Shown: positions 29,679-39,312 of the stretch, piece by piece
Position numbering within the stretch: position 1 is the first letter of the stretch
Layout of the letters: every line of letters starts with the position of its first letter
Source: Vibrio sp. 10N.261.55.A7
Lineage (GTDB): Bacteria; Pseudomonadota; Gammaproteobacteria; Enterobacterales; Vibrionaceae
Length of the DNA: 62,313 nt
Assembly: GCF_002877365.1 (NCBI RefSeq)
Contig: NZ_MCWZ01000284.1
Span: 12,974 to 75,286 of the forward strand
Direction: 5' to 3'
Translations under genes and position numbers: made by a program
Notes under the pieces: model-generated
What the model was told of the DNA's origin: nothing
Database searches by the model: none
The model's input: only the letters and a program-made list of their open reading frames with translations

Positions 29679-31193
29679 ATGACAGTCATTCGCAAACAAG
29701 ACCTTATCAGCAGTGTCGCTGATGCTCTTCAATATATCTCTTATTATCACCCCCTCGATTTTATCCAAGCGCTAGACGCCGCATACCAACGTGAAGAGAG
29801 CCAAGCAGCGAAAGATGCCATTGGCCAAATTCTTATTAACTCGCGTATGTCAGCTGAAGGGCACCGTCCAATTTGTCAAGATACGGGTATTGTGACGTGT
29901 TTTGTTAATATTGGTATGGATGTCACGTGGGAAACCGATTTAACGGTTCAACAAATGGTCGATGAAGGCGTTCGTCAAGCCTACACCAATCCAGATAACC
30001 CATTGCGTGCGTCTGTTCTTATGGACCCTGCGGGTAAGCGCATCAATACGAAAGACAACACGCCAGCCGTGGTTCACATCAACATGGTTCCTGGTAACAA
30101 GGTTGAGGTTCAAATTGCAGCCAAAGGCGGCGGCAGTGAAAACAAAACCAAGATGGTGATGCTCAACCCTTCTGATGATATAGCCGAATGGGTAGAAAAA
30201 ACGCTGCCAACGATGGGCGCGGGTTGGTGTCCACCGGGCATGCTAGGAATAGGCATTGGTGGTACGGCAGAGAAAGCCGCCGTGCTTGCCAAAGAATCTT
30301 TGATGGAACACATCGACATTCAAGGCCTGATTGAAAAAGGCCCAGAAAACGCAGAAGAAGAACTTCGCCTAGACATTTTTAATCGCGTCAATAAATTGGG
30401 TATCGGTGCGCAAGGTCTTGGCGGTTTAACCACTGTCGTTGATGTGAAGATTAAGACTGCTCCAACACACGCCGCTTCTAAACCGGTTTGTTTGATTCCT
30501 AACTGTGCGGCTACACGTCACGTGCACTTTACTTTAGATGGCACAGGCCCTGCTGATCTAGCGCCACCTAAGCTAGAAGACTGGCCTGAGATCACTCAAG
30601 AAGCCGATGCCAATACGCGTCGAGTAAATCTGGATACCGTAACTCAAGCGGATGTTCAAGAGTGGAAAACGGGTGAAACGGTATTGCTATCTGGCAAGAT
30701 CTTAACGGGTCGTGATGCGATGCATAAGCGCTTACAGGGTATGATCGAAAGAGGCGAAAGCTTGCCTGATGGTGTCGATCTGAAAGGTAAGTTTATCTAC
30801 TACGTAGGCCCGGTTGATGCGGTTGGTGATGAAGTGGTAGGCCCAGCAGGCCCAACGACGTCAACTCGTATGGACAAGTTCACCGACATGATGCTCGAAG
30901 ATGTTGGCATTATGGGAATGATTGGTAAAGCAGAGCGTGGCCCAGCGACCGTTGAGTCGATCAAGAAACACAAAGCCGTGTATTTGATGGCTGTTGGTGG
31001 CGCGGCGTATTTAGTGGCTAAAGCAATCAAGAAAGCACGCGTTGTGGCGTTTGAAGACCTTGGTATGGAAGCGATTTACGAATTTGAAGTCGAAGACATG
31101 CCAGTCACTGTAGCCGTCGACTCAACCGGTGCAAACGCACACCAAATTGGGCCTGACACGTGGAAAGTCAAAATAGCACAAGCGGAATCGTAG
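29679..31193 (+). CDS. class I fumarate hydratase (iron-sulfur)
   Basis: Reversibly hydrates fumarate to malate in the TCA cycle. About 504 residues in the FumA/FumB-like architecture: alpha domain with RPICQDTGIV and AKGGGSENKTKM, beta domain with GRDAMHKRL, YYVGPVDA and GPTTSTRMDKF. The cluster cysteines fall in CQDTG and CLIPNC. ATG at 29679 has GAGG 6 nt upstream and is preferred; an ATG at 29667 is also in frame. FumA or FumB cannot be chosen by eye. Confidence 0.94.
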   Translation: MTVIRKQDLISSVADALQYISYYHPLDFIQALDAAYQREESQAAKDAIGQILINSRMSAEGHRPICQDTGIVTCFVNIGMDVTWETDLTVQQMVDEGVRQAYTNPDNPLRASVLMDPAGKRINTKDNTPAVVHINMVPGNKVEVQIAAKGGGSENKTKMVMLNPSDDIAEWVEKTLPTMGAGWCPPGMLGIGIGGTAEKAAVLAKESLMEHIDIQGLIEKGPENAEEELRLDIFNRVNKLGIGAQGLGGLTTVVDVKIKTAPTHAASKPVCLIPNCAATRHVHFTLDGTGPADLAPPKLEDWPEITQEADANTRRVNLDTVTQADVQEWKTGETVLLSGKILTGRDAMHKRLQGMIERGESLPDGVDLKGKFIYYVGPVDAVGDEVVGPAGPTTSTRMDKFTDMMLEDVGIMGMIGKAERGPATVESIKKHKAVYLMAVGGAAYLVAKAIKKARVVAFEDLGMEAIYEFEVEDMPVTVAVDSTGANAHQIGPDTWKVKIAQAES

Positions 31194-31523
31194 TTAACCA
31201 TTAGGTTTCAATAGGTTCCAAGTGGAAAAACGTAGTAAGCTGTTGATGTGAATGGAGTTAGTTGTCAGTTGGTTCAGCAGCTTACTAAAACAATGTTTAG
31301 GGATGTAGGCTTGAAACAGAGCGACATTCTAAACTTGCCAAATTCAGTGAGTATGAATGGGCTCTGAATCTAACGACTCATAGAAATGTTAGGATTTTAA
31401 AGCTATTTTTTAAAACGCTGCCGTTTGACAAAAAATCGTCGGCTAGATGCTTATCCGCTGTTAAAAGCATAGGTTTCGCCGCATTCAATAGCGTATCTAT
31501 CAATAATCGTTCAGGAGAATAAT
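31194..31523. other. 330-bp structured intergenic region after fumarase
   Basis: Contains three hairpin-forming stretches: 31233-31287 (14 bp), 31367-31396 (AATCTAAC with GTTAGGATT, one bulge) and 31447-31470 (ATGCTT/AAGCAT). It also has a TTGACA at 31425-31430 that could be the -35 box for the next gene, with only a poor -10 at about 31448. No ORF. A small RNA is possible but unproven. Confidence 0.45.
31233..31287. other. long stem-loop, 14-bp arms
   Basis: 31233-31246 pairs with 31274-31287 over 14 positions with one G-T pair and no gaps, around a 27-nt loop. On the minus strand a run of five T follows 2 nt later (TTTTTCC), on the plus strand none. It may be a terminator read from the minus strand or an RNA element. 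Confidence 0.5.
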
Positions 31524-31709
31524 GTGCCTCGATTTATCCAGATTTTACAAATTGCCATCGCAATCGTGGTGGGCAGCTTCCTTGGTTACGATCTGATTTT
31601 ACATGGTATCAGTATCTTCGATGTGAAATATGTCACCATCACTTGCGTTTTGTTTGTCATGCTAGAGTTGGCGCTGTTTGTGATTTACAAGTTGATTGAA
31701 GATGACTAA
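31524..31709 (+). CDS. small inner-membrane protein with two helices
   Basis: 61 residues, two membrane helices (about 6-24 and 33-55) joined by a short polar loop, ending KLIEDD. GTG start with CAGGAGAA 7 nt upstream, a strong ribosome site. A terminator follows directly. Lies upstream of ycjX-ycjF-tyrR but is separated from them by the terminator. I do not recognise a named family. Confidence 0.72.
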   Translation: MPRFIQILQIAIAIVVGSFLGYDLILHGISIFDVKYVTITCVLFVMLELALFVIYKLIEDD

Positions 31710-31734
31710 AACAGAATACATTGTATTGAAACTG

Positions 31735-31763
31735 AGCCTCTGAATAACATCAGGGGCTTTTTT
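31735..31763 (+). terminator. terminator after small membrane gene
   Basis: AGCCTCTGA pairs with TCAGGGGCT (one G-T pair), 6-nt loop, then six T. Confidence 0.88.
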
Positions 31764-31854
31764 ATTCATCTAGGATTAAGATTCATTGATGTAGCTTATT
31801 GATATCGGATTGAAAATTTAGAGGTCGGGCATAAGCCCAATAAAGAGAGAGTAA

Positions 31855-33231
31855 ATGAAGAAACTGGGCCAAGAAATGAGTGATTTTCTACATCGCAGTA
31901 CAGACTCACACGTCAGAGTTGCGATCACTGGGCTGTCTCGAGCAGGGAAAACGGCGTTTATTACCTCGATGGTGGATCAGCTACTCCACACCTCTACGCA
32001 TGATAATCTGCCTTTGCTTCATTCTGCTCGCGACAAACGAATAATTGGCGCGAAACGAGTACCACAAAGCAATATGATGGTGCCCAGGTTTGCCTATGAT
32101 GAAGCCGTGGCTCAGCTTGCATCAGCCCCACCGGAGTGGCCTGTGCCGACTAAGGATGTCAGTGAGATTCGCCTAGCAATCAAATACAAGCCAAAGAAGC
32201 GCCATAAAAAACTGTTAGGTTCAACCTCGACACTGTACTTAGACATCATTGACTACCCAGGAGAGTGGTTGCTGGATCTTCCATTGCTAGATTTAAGCTT
32301 CGAGCAGTGGTCAGAGACTCAGTTTGATGCATTGACGGGAACGAGAAAAGCGCTCGCTAACGAATGGATGGGGTTGCTCGATGGACTCGATTTGAATGCA
32401 ACCGCCGATGAAAAAAAGCTAGAGGCTATTTCTCAGTCCTATACGCAGTACCTTCATGACTGCAAGAAAACAGGGCTTCATTGGGTGCAACCCGGTCGGT
32501 TTGTATTACCCGGTGATCTTGAAGGCGCGCCCGTGTTGCAGTTTTTTCCGTACCCAAACTTAACCAGTGAGAAAGCGCTGAAAAACAGTAATTTGGATAT
32601 GCTGAAAAAGCGCTATCAAGAGTATCAACAGAAAGTCGTCAAAACATTCTATAAACAGTATTTTTCAACTTTTGACCGACAGGTTGTTTTGGTGGATTGT
32701 CTGTCTCCTTTGAATGAAAGCCATGAATCCTTTAAGGACATGAGCCACGCGCTAGAGCAAATTATGCATAGTTTTCAGTACGGTCGAAGTGGGCTATTAA
32801 AGCGATTGTTCTCTCCGAAAATAGACAAGGTACTGTTTGCAGCAACCAAGGCTGATCATGTGACACCAGAACAGCACCCAAACTTGGTGTCTCTATTGCA
32901 ACAACTCATCCATCCTGCATGGCAAAACGCCGCGTTTGAGAACATTGAGATGAACTGTATTGCGATGTCGTCTATTCAAGCGACAACCTCGGGTTTTGTT
33001 AACTCTGGTGACAGCACTGTCCCCGCTATTCAGGGCGAAACTTTAGAGAACAAGCCACTTACCGTCTTTCCAGGTGAGGTCCCTAAAAAGTTACCGAATC
33101 GAGAGTACTGGCAAGAGAGCGGTTTTGAGTTCACCTCATTTAGGCCAAAACCCAAACCTCAGTACGGGCCAAGTGAACACATCCGAATGGACAAAGCGTT
33201 AGAGACGATATTGGGAGACAAACTGAAATGA
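31855..33231 (+). CDS. ycjX: YcjX family P-loop protein (DUF463)
   Basis: 458-residue predicted GTPase-like ATP/GTP-binding protein with Walker [11 protein letters not shown] near residue 30 and [15 protein letters not shown] as the Walker B/switch region. E. coli YcjX belongs to the phage-shock (Psp) regulon; its task is unknown, though a membrane-stress role is likely. Overlaps ycjF by 4 bp (ATGA), so the two are translationally coupled. No psp genes are adjacent here. Confidence 0.92.
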   Translation: MKKLGQEMSDFLHRSTDSHVRVAITGLSRAGKTAFITSMVDQLLHTSTHDNLPLLHSARDKRIIGAKRVPQSNMMVPRFAYDEAVAQLASAPPEWPVPTKDVSEIRLAIKYKPKKRHKKLLGSTSTLYLDIIDYPGEWLLDLPLLDLSFEQWSETQFDALTGTRKALANEWMGLLDGLDLNATADEKKLEAISQSYTQYLHDCKKTGLHWVQPGRFVLPGDLEGAPVLQFFPYPNLTSEKALKNSNLDMLKKRYQEYQQKVVKTFYKQYFSTFDRQVVLVDCLSPLNESHESFKDMSHALEQIMHSFQYGRSGLLKRLFSPKIDKVLFAATKADHVTPEQHPNLVSLLQQLIHPAWQNAAFENIEMNCIAMSSIQATTSGFVNSGDSTVPAIQGETLENKPLTVFPGEVPKKLPNREYWQESGFEFTSFRPKPKPQYGPSEHIRMDKALETILGDKLK

Positions 33232-34250
33232 GCGATCTAAAAACGAAGCACGTGTTTGCCCAAACGTTGAGCGACGACAAAAACAGCAATGACATTGAAA
33301 TGACGGCTCATCAGGCGTTCGAGCAAGTTGAAACGTTTGTCCCTGCCGTAAGCACTGAAGAAGAGGTGGAAGTTGAGTTAGACCAAATCATCAGACCGAA
33401 AAAGGGGAGAAAAGGCCTCGCGTTTGTACTGGTTGCAATTTTTGGAGGGTTACTAGGGTGGCAGACGATTGATACCCTTGTAACGGCTCTAACAGCAGGC
33501 GATTGGTTGGCGCTAGGCTGGGCTGGTTTTGCAGGAGCGTTGTCTGTTCTTGGCATCGGTGCAATTGGCAAAGAGATCTGGAAACTTCGTAAGCTTCGCC
33601 ACCACTTCTCTACTCAAGAGAAGAGTGAGGCGTTGATAAAAGAGGGGGGCGTTGGGCAAGCAAAGGCTTTTTGTTACGACATTGCAAAGCAAAGCGGAAT
33701 CCCCAATGAAAACCCAAGTTTCGATCGCTGGAAAAACAGTATTTCAGACTCTCATAGTGACGTAGAAATACTGGAACTGTATGAGTCGATGGTGGTGTCG
33801 CAATTTGATGAAGAAGCGGCACAAATTGTCACTAAGCACGCTAGTGAATCGGCTGCGCTCGTGGCTGTTAGCCCTTTGGCCGCGGCAGATATGGCGCTTG
33901 TGGCTTGGCGTAATTTTAAGATGATCGACGCATTGGCGAAATTATACGGTGTTGAGCTCGGCTATTGGTCACGTATCTCTTTATTTAAACTAGTGGTTGT
34001 CAATATGGCTGCGGCAGGAGCAAGTGAGCTAGCGATTGATGCGAGTATGGATCTGTTATCGATGGATCTGGCTGGGAAATTGTCAGCGCGAGCGGGACAA
34101 GGGATTGGGGTCGGTATACTGTCGGCTCGTGTTGGCCTTAAAGCGATTTCACTGCTTAGACCGCTGGCTTGGCAAAAAGAGAATGCGTTGACGCTTTCTA
34201 CGATTAGAAAGCAGATTGTTTCTAAAGTCGCTGCTATTTCAATCAAATAG
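33228..34250 (+). CDS. ycjF: YcjF family inner-membrane protein (TIGR01620/DUF697)
   Basis: 340 residues. Acidic N-terminus, two membrane helices (about 62-110) and a DUF697-type helical domain with [25 protein letters not shown] and conserved glycines near the end. Partner of YcjX in many gammaproteobacteria by gene order and coupling. Function unknown; possibly a membrane anchor or sensor for YcjX (inference). Confidence 0.92.
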   Translation: MSDLKTKHVFAQTLSDDKNSNDIEMTAHQAFEQVETFVPAVSTEEEVEVELDQIIRPKKGRKGLAFVLVAIFGGLLGWQTIDTLVTALTAGDWLALGWAGFAGALSVLGIGAIGKEIWKLRKLRHHFSTQEKSEALIKEGGVGQAKAFCYDIAKQSGIPNENPSFDRWKNSISDSHSDVEILELYESMVVSQFDEEAAQIVTKHASESAALVAVSPLAAADMALVAWRNFKMIDALAKLYGVELGYWSRISLFKLVVVNMAAAGASELAIDASMDLLSMDLAGKLSARAGQGIGVGILSARVGLKAISLLRPLAWQKENALTLSTIRKQIVSKVAAISIK

Positions 34251-34313
34251 GTGCAGCACTCTTCGGATTCAAGCCAGACTTCTTGACGCATTACAGGCCA
34301 TGAGCGAAACTAG

Positions 34314-34331
34314 TGTCAACATTTTCTGACA
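34314..34331. promoter_or_regulatory. TyrR box upstream of tyrR
   Basis: TGTCAA-N6-CTGACA matches the TyrR operator TGTAAA-N6-TTTACA with one change per arm, and the arms are perfectly complementary. It lies 22 bp before the tyrR start, just past a weak promoter (TTGACG at 34283-34288, 17 bp, GAAACT). This suggests autorepression, as in E. coli. Confidence 0.65.
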
Positions 34332-34352
34332 CCGTTCAATTAGGATTTCTTC

Positions 34353-35897
34353 GTGCGCCTAGAAGTATTTTGTGAAGATAGATTAGGTTTAACTCGAGAA
34401 TTGCTTGATATCTTAGCCTCTAAGAGTATCGACCTTCGTGGCATCGAGATTGATATCAGTGGAATCATATACCTTAACTGCCCTGATATTGACTTTGATA
34501 CCTTCAGTGAATTGATGACTGAGATTCGTCGAATCGCTGGCGTGAAAGATGTCAGAAAAATCCAGTTTATGCCGATTGAAAGGCACAATACCGAACTTAT
34601 CTCTTTACTGAACAACCTTCCTGATCCTGTATTAGCGATTGACCTTAAAGGGCAGATCGATTTGGCGAACCACGCGGCCGTGGATCTCTTCAAACAAGCA
34701 GACGAAGACATGACGGGTCTGCAGATTTCCTCACTACTACCAAGCTTCGACTTTTCTCAATGGTTTGAAGGCAATATTACTCGTCAGCGAGAGAATATCG
34801 TTATTGACGGCCTTGATTACGCAATGGAAATCATGCCGGTTTACATCACCGGTGAGTCGAACGAGTCAACACTGGCAAGTGCCGTGATGATCATCCGCTC
34901 AGGAAGCAACAAGCGAGAGTTCGATGACAATCTTCCCCTTAATAACAATCTAGGTTTTGAGCATTTTGTCGGTGTCTCTAATCGTCATAAGGCACTAATA
35001 AGTCAAGCGAAGAAACTCTCTATGCTTGATCAACCTTTGTTGATTGAAGGTGAAACAGGGACAGGCAAAGAGATGCTTGCCCGAGCATGCCACAATCGCT
35101 CAAATCGTGCTTCAGCCTCTTTTATGATCTTGAGCTGCGCTTCGATGCCGGATGACGTTGCTGAAACCGAACTATTTGGGCATGCACCTGGCTCGTTCAA
35201 TCATGAGCAAGGGCACAAAGGTATCTTCGAGCAAGCCAACGGCGGCACGGTTTTCTTAGATGAAATTGGCGAAATGAGTTCTCATCTACAAATAAAGCTG
35301 CTTCGGTTCCTACAAGATGGGACCTTTAGACGCGTAGGCGAGGAACACGAAGTTCATGTTGATGTCCGAGTGATTGCATCAACCAGACTAAACCTGGCTG
35401 AATTGGCGGACTCTGGGGCATTCAGAGAAGATTTATTCTATCGCCTTAACGTGCTTACCCTTCGTATCCCACCGCTTCGAGAGCGTACTAACGACATCGC
35501 TCCTTTACTTGAGCTGTTCGTGGCTAAATACGCGAACCAACTTGGCATGGCGAAACCCGATCTTGCAGAAGAGTTGGTTGATGGGTTATCTAATTATCAA
35601 TGGCCGGGCAATATGCGCCAGTTAGATAACATGGTGTTAAGAGCGTTAACAGAGTGGCAAGAAGGTCGACTCGATGCTTCGCTTTTCCATCTTCCACAAC
35701 TTGAAACCGTCTCCGCTGGGATTCCTAATGTGAATCTTGACGGCTCTCTTGATGAGATAATGAAAGAATATGAATCTCAGGTGCTGGAAAGATTGTATCA
35801 GTCATTCCCATCTAGCCGTAAGCTAGCGAAGCGGCTCAATGTTTCTCATACGTCAATCGCGAATAAATTGCGTGATTACTCCATACGTAAAACCTAG
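34353..35897 (+). CDS. tyrR: aromatic amino acid regulator TyrR
   Basis: 514-residue regulator of aromatic amino-acid synthesis and transport. Order: ACT domain (1-70, MRLEVFCEDRLGLTREL), PAS (about 78-190), AAA+ ATPase with Walker A GETGTGKE and the DEIGEMS segment, and C-terminal helix-turn-helix (SRKLAKRLNVSHTSIANKL). The GAFTGA loop that contacts sigma-54 is replaced by APGSFNHEQG, as expected for TyrR, which works with sigma-70. Start is GTG, matching the E. coli N-terminus. Confidence 0.96.
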   Translation: MRLEVFCEDRLGLTRELLDILASKSIDLRGIEIDISGIIYLNCPDIDFDTFSELMTEIRRIAGVKDVRKIQFMPIERHNTELISLLNNLPDPVLAIDLKGQIDLANHAAVDLFKQADEDMTGLQISSLLPSFDFSQWFEGNITRQRENIVIDGLDYAMEIMPVYITGESNESTLASAVMIIRSGSNKREFDDNLPLNNNLGFEHFVGVSNRHKALISQAKKLSMLDQPLLIEGETGTGKEMLARACHNRSNRASASFMILSCASMPDDVAETELFGHAPGSFNHEQGHKGIFEQANGGTVFLDEIGEMSSHLQIKLLRFLQDGTFRRVGEEHEVHVDVRVIASTRLNLAELADSGAFREDLFYRLNVLTLRIPPLRERTNDIAPLLELFVAKYANQLGMAKPDLAEELVDGLSNYQWPGNMRQLDNMVLRALTEWQEGRLDASLFHLPQLETVSAGIPNVNLDGSLDEIMKEYESQVLERLYQSFPSSRKLAKRLNVSHTSIANKLRDYSIRKT

Positions 35898-35976
35898 ATA
35901 AGATACGATACGGTGAGGGCAGTGAGTGGCTGTTAAACAAATTAAAGAGTGAGGGACAGACTTGTACGGAGCGGCA

Positions 35977-36561
35977 ATGAACAGAGTGAATTCCCATCAA
36001 AGTGTTTATGAAGATGATGGTGATTTTATATTACGTACGGCTGAAATCGATGATGCGAAAAAAATAAGCCAATACTTTAATCGTAACCGAACCCACCTTA
36101 AACCATGGGAGCCTAGGCGAGAAGACGCATTCTTCACTGTTCAAGGATGGTCTCAGAAATTGGTGAAGTTGCAAGAACTGCATTCTTTAGGGCTAGGGTA
36201 CTATTTGATTGTGACTGATCCCTCTGGGGATAAGGTGATTGGTACGGTTTCGTTCAGCAATCTATCTCGTTTTCCATGTTACACGTGTACGGTGGGTTAT
36301 TCTTTAGATGAACAGGCTCAAGGGAAGGGGGTAATGACACGCGCCCTGACACTTGCCGTTAACTACATGTTTCAATATCAATCCATGCATAGAATCAACG
36401 CTGCGTACATGCCGAATAACTCACGAAGTGCATCGGTATTAAAGCAGAATGGGTTTGAAAAAGAAGGCTTCGCGAAACAGTATCTGTTGATTGATGGTGA
36501 ATGGCGAGACCACATACTGACCAGCTGTATTAACAAGAATTGGAAGACGGTGGCGAGATGA
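35977..36561 (+). CDS. rimJ: RimJ-like GNAT N-acetyltransferase
   Basis: 194 residues of the RimJ/RimL subfamily, which acetylate N-termini of ribosomal proteins (RimJ: S5) from acetyl-CoA. Seen: FNRNRTHLKPWEPRR near the start, the acetyl-CoA loop (DEQAQGKGVMTRAL) and the terminal RINAAYMPNNSRSASVLKQNGF. ATG at 35977 has GGAG 6 nt upstream. It overlaps the next gene by 4 bp, forming an operon with the HD and DUF2947 genes. Confidence 0.85.
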   Translation: MNRVNSHQSVYEDDGDFILRTAEIDDAKKISQYFNRNRTHLKPWEPRREDAFFTVQGWSQKLVKLQELHSLGLGYYLIVTDPSGDKVIGTVSFSNLSRFPCYTCTVGYSLDEQAQGKGVMTRALTLAVNYMFQYQSMHRINAAYMPNNSRSASVLKQNGFEKEGFAKQYLLIDGEWRDHILTSCINKNWKTVAR

Positions 36562-37148
36562 ATGAACGATTAGCGAAACAATTAGCCCTTGTCATCGAGC
36601 TAGATCAACTCAAATCTGTGCTGCGTCGCACCCGAGTAAAAAGCGCGCAAGGCCGCTTGGAAAATAGCGCTGAACATAGCTGGCATGTTGCGTTAATGGC
36701 GATATTGATGGAAGAACACGCGAATGAGTCAGTCGATATTGCGCGTGTGGTTAAGATGCTGTTGCTTCATGATATCGTTGAGATCGACGCTGGTGATACG
36801 TTTGTTTATGATGTCGCTGCTTCTTTAGAGCAAGAAGAAAAAGAATTGAAAGCCGCTCAGCGATTGTTTGCCATGTTACCGAGCGACCAAGGTGGTGAGT
36901 TAATGACAATCTGGTCGGAATTTGAGGCTGCAGCAAGTGCAGATGCACGTTTTGCTAAAGCATTAGATCGAATCATACCGATGATGTTAAATTTTCATAA
37001 TAACGGACAAAGCTGGATTGAGCATCAGGTGACTTCTGAACAAGCGCTGACCATTAATAGTAAAATTGCATTAGGGTCTGAGACTCTGTGGAATGAAGCA
37101 AAACGAATGATAGAAACCGCCACCGAAAATGGTTGGTTGAAGAAATAA
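36558..37148 (+). CDS. HD-domain phosphohydrolase (YfbR/HDDC2-like)
   Basis: 196 residues with an HD fold: ENSAEHSWHVALMA supplies the first metal histidine, LLLHDIVEIDAGDTF the HD pair, and AKALDRIIPMMLN a late aspartate. This pattern is that of 5'-deoxynucleotidase-type HD_3 proteins such as YfbR and eukaryotic HDDC2, which remove phosphate from deoxynucleoside monophosphates; the exact substrate is unknown. Start codon overlaps the rimJ stop (ATGA). Confidence 0.85.
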   Translation: MNERLAKQLALVIELDQLKSVLRRTRVKSAQGRLENSAEHSWHVALMAILMEEHANESVDIARVVKMLLLHDIVEIDAGDTFVYDVAASLEQEEKELKAAQRLFAMLPSDQGGELMTIWSEFEAAASADARFAKALDRIIPMMLNFHNNGQSWIEHQVTSEQALTINSKIALGSETLWNEAKRMIETATENGWLKK

Positions 37149-37160
37149 CGAGGAAAATGA

Positions 37161-37634
37161 ATGTCGTATCTGCCTTTGGATGAATACCAAAGAAAATGGA
37201 TTTTTACCCATCAGTCAATGCCTGTTCCTGAAGAGGACTTGGCTAAAATCAAGCCGATGGATGCTGCCAGAGCTTCTCAGCTTTGGAAAGAAAATATCAG
37301 TGCGCAAAGCCCAGATGCTGACCGGTTGAGTAAACAAGACTGGCCAAGTAAAGAGAGCAACTGGAGCGATGAATTCGATTGGATGGCGCCTTGGGAAGAC
37401 GATGGCCAAGGGTTTCCAGAAGAAATTGCCGAATTGTTAGCGTGGCAAGATGATGTGACCGTTTATTTCTGTTATGAAAAATACAACATCTTAGAGACCA
37501 AGTGGTCAACGTTTAAGAAGCATTGGAAAAATTTCTTATTCTATGATGATGGACCAATACTGATTGCGCGTCGACGAAAAGAGGCGCTTTGGTTTAATTC
37601 CAAAGGCAAAGTGAAATTGGGCTCTCGAAATTAG
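37161..37634 (+). CDS. DUF2947 family protein
   Basis: 157-residue soluble, tryptophan-rich protein (WIFTHQSMPVPEEDLAKIKP near the start, a late VTVYFCYEKYNILETKW and FLFYDDGPILIARR). I assign it to DUF2947, a family of unknown function found mainly in Vibrio and allies. Lies 12 bp after the HD gene with AACGAGGAA upstream, so it is likely the last gene of that operon; a terminator follows. Confidence 0.75.
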   Translation: MSYLPLDEYQRKWIFTHQSMPVPEEDLAKIKPMDAARASQLWKENISAQSPDADRLSKQDWPSKESNWSDEFDWMAPWEDDGQGFPEEIAELLAWQDDVTVYFCYEKYNILETKWSTFKKHWKNFLFYDDGPILIARRRKEALWFNSKGKVKLGSRN

Positions 37635-37661
37635 TTAACCTGAAGATAACCCTTATTGAAA

Positions 37662-37687
37662 GCAGCGTATTTTACGCTGCTTTTTTT
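37662..37687 (+). terminator. terminator after DUF2947 gene
   Basis: GCAGCGTA/TACGCTGC stem with 3-nt loop followed by seven T. Confidence 0.92.
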
Positions 37688-37746
37688 ATTCACTACCCAA
37701 ATCGACTGCCTATACTTAGCTATAAATTACTCACCACGGGTGAATC

Positions 37747-38730
37747 ATGAGTGCCGAGCAGAAGATTCTCCAATCAGTTGTAGAGATAACCGAACAAACA
37801 AACTCCATCTCTTTGGCCCATTGTGTGATTGCCACACTGGCTGAAATGGTTCCGATTCAATATGTCCACCTATTTCATTATTCAGGGGATACCGCCCACT
37901 TAACGGCTGCTGTGAATCGAGAAACCAGTGTTGACGGTCAGGTTAACTACCATTGGTTACACGAAGACGACAGTAAGCTTCCTATAGGGTTTGACCACTC
38001 ATTAACCTCAAGTCGAGTTGAAGCACTGGATGATGGTCAATTTCGGTGTGTCTTTCCGATAGAAATGGATGGTCACAGCTCGGCAAGGTTTATTGTCACC
38101 ATGAAGAGCAATCCCAAAAATTACTTATTATTGATGGAAGGCTTTTGTCAAATCTATCGAAACTACCTCGCTGTTTTGCGCGAAAGTGAAAGAGATGAAC
38201 TCACGGGGCTTTTCAATCGTAAAGTGCTCGACCAAAAGTTGAATCTTTGTTTTGAACGTATGGCAGAAGGCGATTTTGATGGTGAATATTCACCTAGGGT
38301 AGCGATTTTAGACATCGATAGATTCAAGAATATTAATGATACGTATGGTCACATGATTGGTGATGAGGTGCTGCTGATATTTGCTCAGCAGATGCAGCAT
38401 TTTTTCCAACACGATGAGCAGTTGTTTCGCTTTGGGGGAGAAGAGTTTGTGGTTCTTTTCCCACGAGCAAAACAAAGTGACGCTGAAGATAGAATGGAAA
38501 GCTTCAGAAAATATATCGAGGCCTATCATTTCCCCCAGATCTCGAACGTCACATTCAGTGCTGGAATATGTTCAGTTAAAACCACATTCTTTGTATCAAA
38601 CATATTAGACAAAGCAGATAAGGCTCTTTATTACGCAAAAGACAACGGAAGGAATCAGGTTTGCAGTTACCATCAGTTGGTCAATGACACGGATGACGGG
38701 GATGCGGATAGTGATGTTGAGTTGTTTTAA
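37747..38730 (+). CDS. cytosolic GAF-like GGDEF diguanylate cyclase
   Basis: 327 residues with no membrane segment. N-terminal region (about 1-145) looks GAF-like (SLAHCVIATLAEMVPIQYVHLF at its start), then a GGDEF domain (about 155-310) with LDIDRFKNINDTYGHMIGD and GGEEF at 230-234. No RxxD inhibition site. The tail is very acidic (DTDDGDADSDVELF). The sensor ligand is unknown. Stands alone between terminators. Confidence 0.87.
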   Translation: MSAEQKILQSVVEITEQTNSISLAHCVIATLAEMVPIQYVHLFHYSGDTAHLTAAVNRETSVDGQVNYHWLHEDDSKLPIGFDHSLTSSRVEALDDGQFRCVFPIEMDGHSSARFIVTMKSNPKNYLLLMEGFCQIYRNYLAVLRESERDELTGLFNRKVLDQKLNLCFERMAEGDFDGEYSPRVAILDIDRFKNINDTYGHMIGDEVLLIFAQQMQHFFQHDEQLFRFGGEEFVVLFPRAKQSDAEDRMESFRKYIEAYHFPQISNVTFSAGICSVKTTFFVSNILDKADKALYYAKDNGRNQVCSYHQLVNDTDDGDADSDVELF

Positions 38731-38862
38731 CTTTTGACCTTTAGTCACACGTCAAGTGTATATGTGTGATAATAATTCCATAATTTGAGACTAAAAAAGA
38801 CGCGGAAAGTGCATGTGTTATTCTTTTCAATATATTGATATCTCGATTGATTGAGTTGGTAC

Positions 38863-39066
38863 ATGCAAGGAAAAGCAGTAGAAAAACTAATTCTCAAGTT
38901 AAAAGAAGATTTTTATGTGAGACTAGGGCTCAGACCTGCAGATATCCCAATAAAATCGCCCACTGAGACCGATCCCAGCATATCCCTACTGACTGATGAA
39001 GAGTTACAACAACTCGAGTTGGCATGGGTAGAGTTATCTCTTTGGAAAAACAAACAAGATCGTTAG
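38863..39066 (+). CDS. small hypothetical protein
   Basis: 67 residues, charged: a basic amphipathic N-terminal helix (KLILKLKEDFYVRLGLR), a proline-rich middle and an acidic/leucine helical end (LLTDEELQQLELAWVELSLW). I do not recognise the family. The ATG at 38863 lacks a clear ribosome site; a TTG four codons upstream is an alternative. Codon pattern looks real, but confidence is moderate. Confidence 0.5.
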   Translation: MQGKAVEKLILKLKEDFYVRLGLRPADIPIKSPTETDPSISLLTDEELQQLELAWVELSLWKNKQDR

Positions 39067-39312
39067 ATACTGTCACTCGTTCTTTTTGACCATATAATCC
39101 TCAGCCGTTCTCCCTGTTTACCTCAATTTATATATTTTTTACTTTCCTTCGTTTTGTATAAACGCACGAACATTTGTCGTCTCAGCTTGAGTACTCTCTC
39201 ATTTTCAATGAAACGTTGAAAAACTTCTAAACAATCCCCATAGTTAGACTCAATAGGAACATGGCAATCTGATGCTGTGGTTACTAAAGCAAACATTGAA
39301 GTGAGTAGTAAT

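Noticed and set aside
37656..37844. 62-codon plus-strand ORF before the GAF-GGDEF gene
   Set aside because: Starts within the DUF2947 terminator and overlaps the next gene's start in another frame.
38745..38769. TCACAC ... GTGTGA inverted repeat after the GAF-GGDEF gene
   Set aside because: Short arms, 13-bp spacer and no gene start close by; likely chance or a weak structural element.
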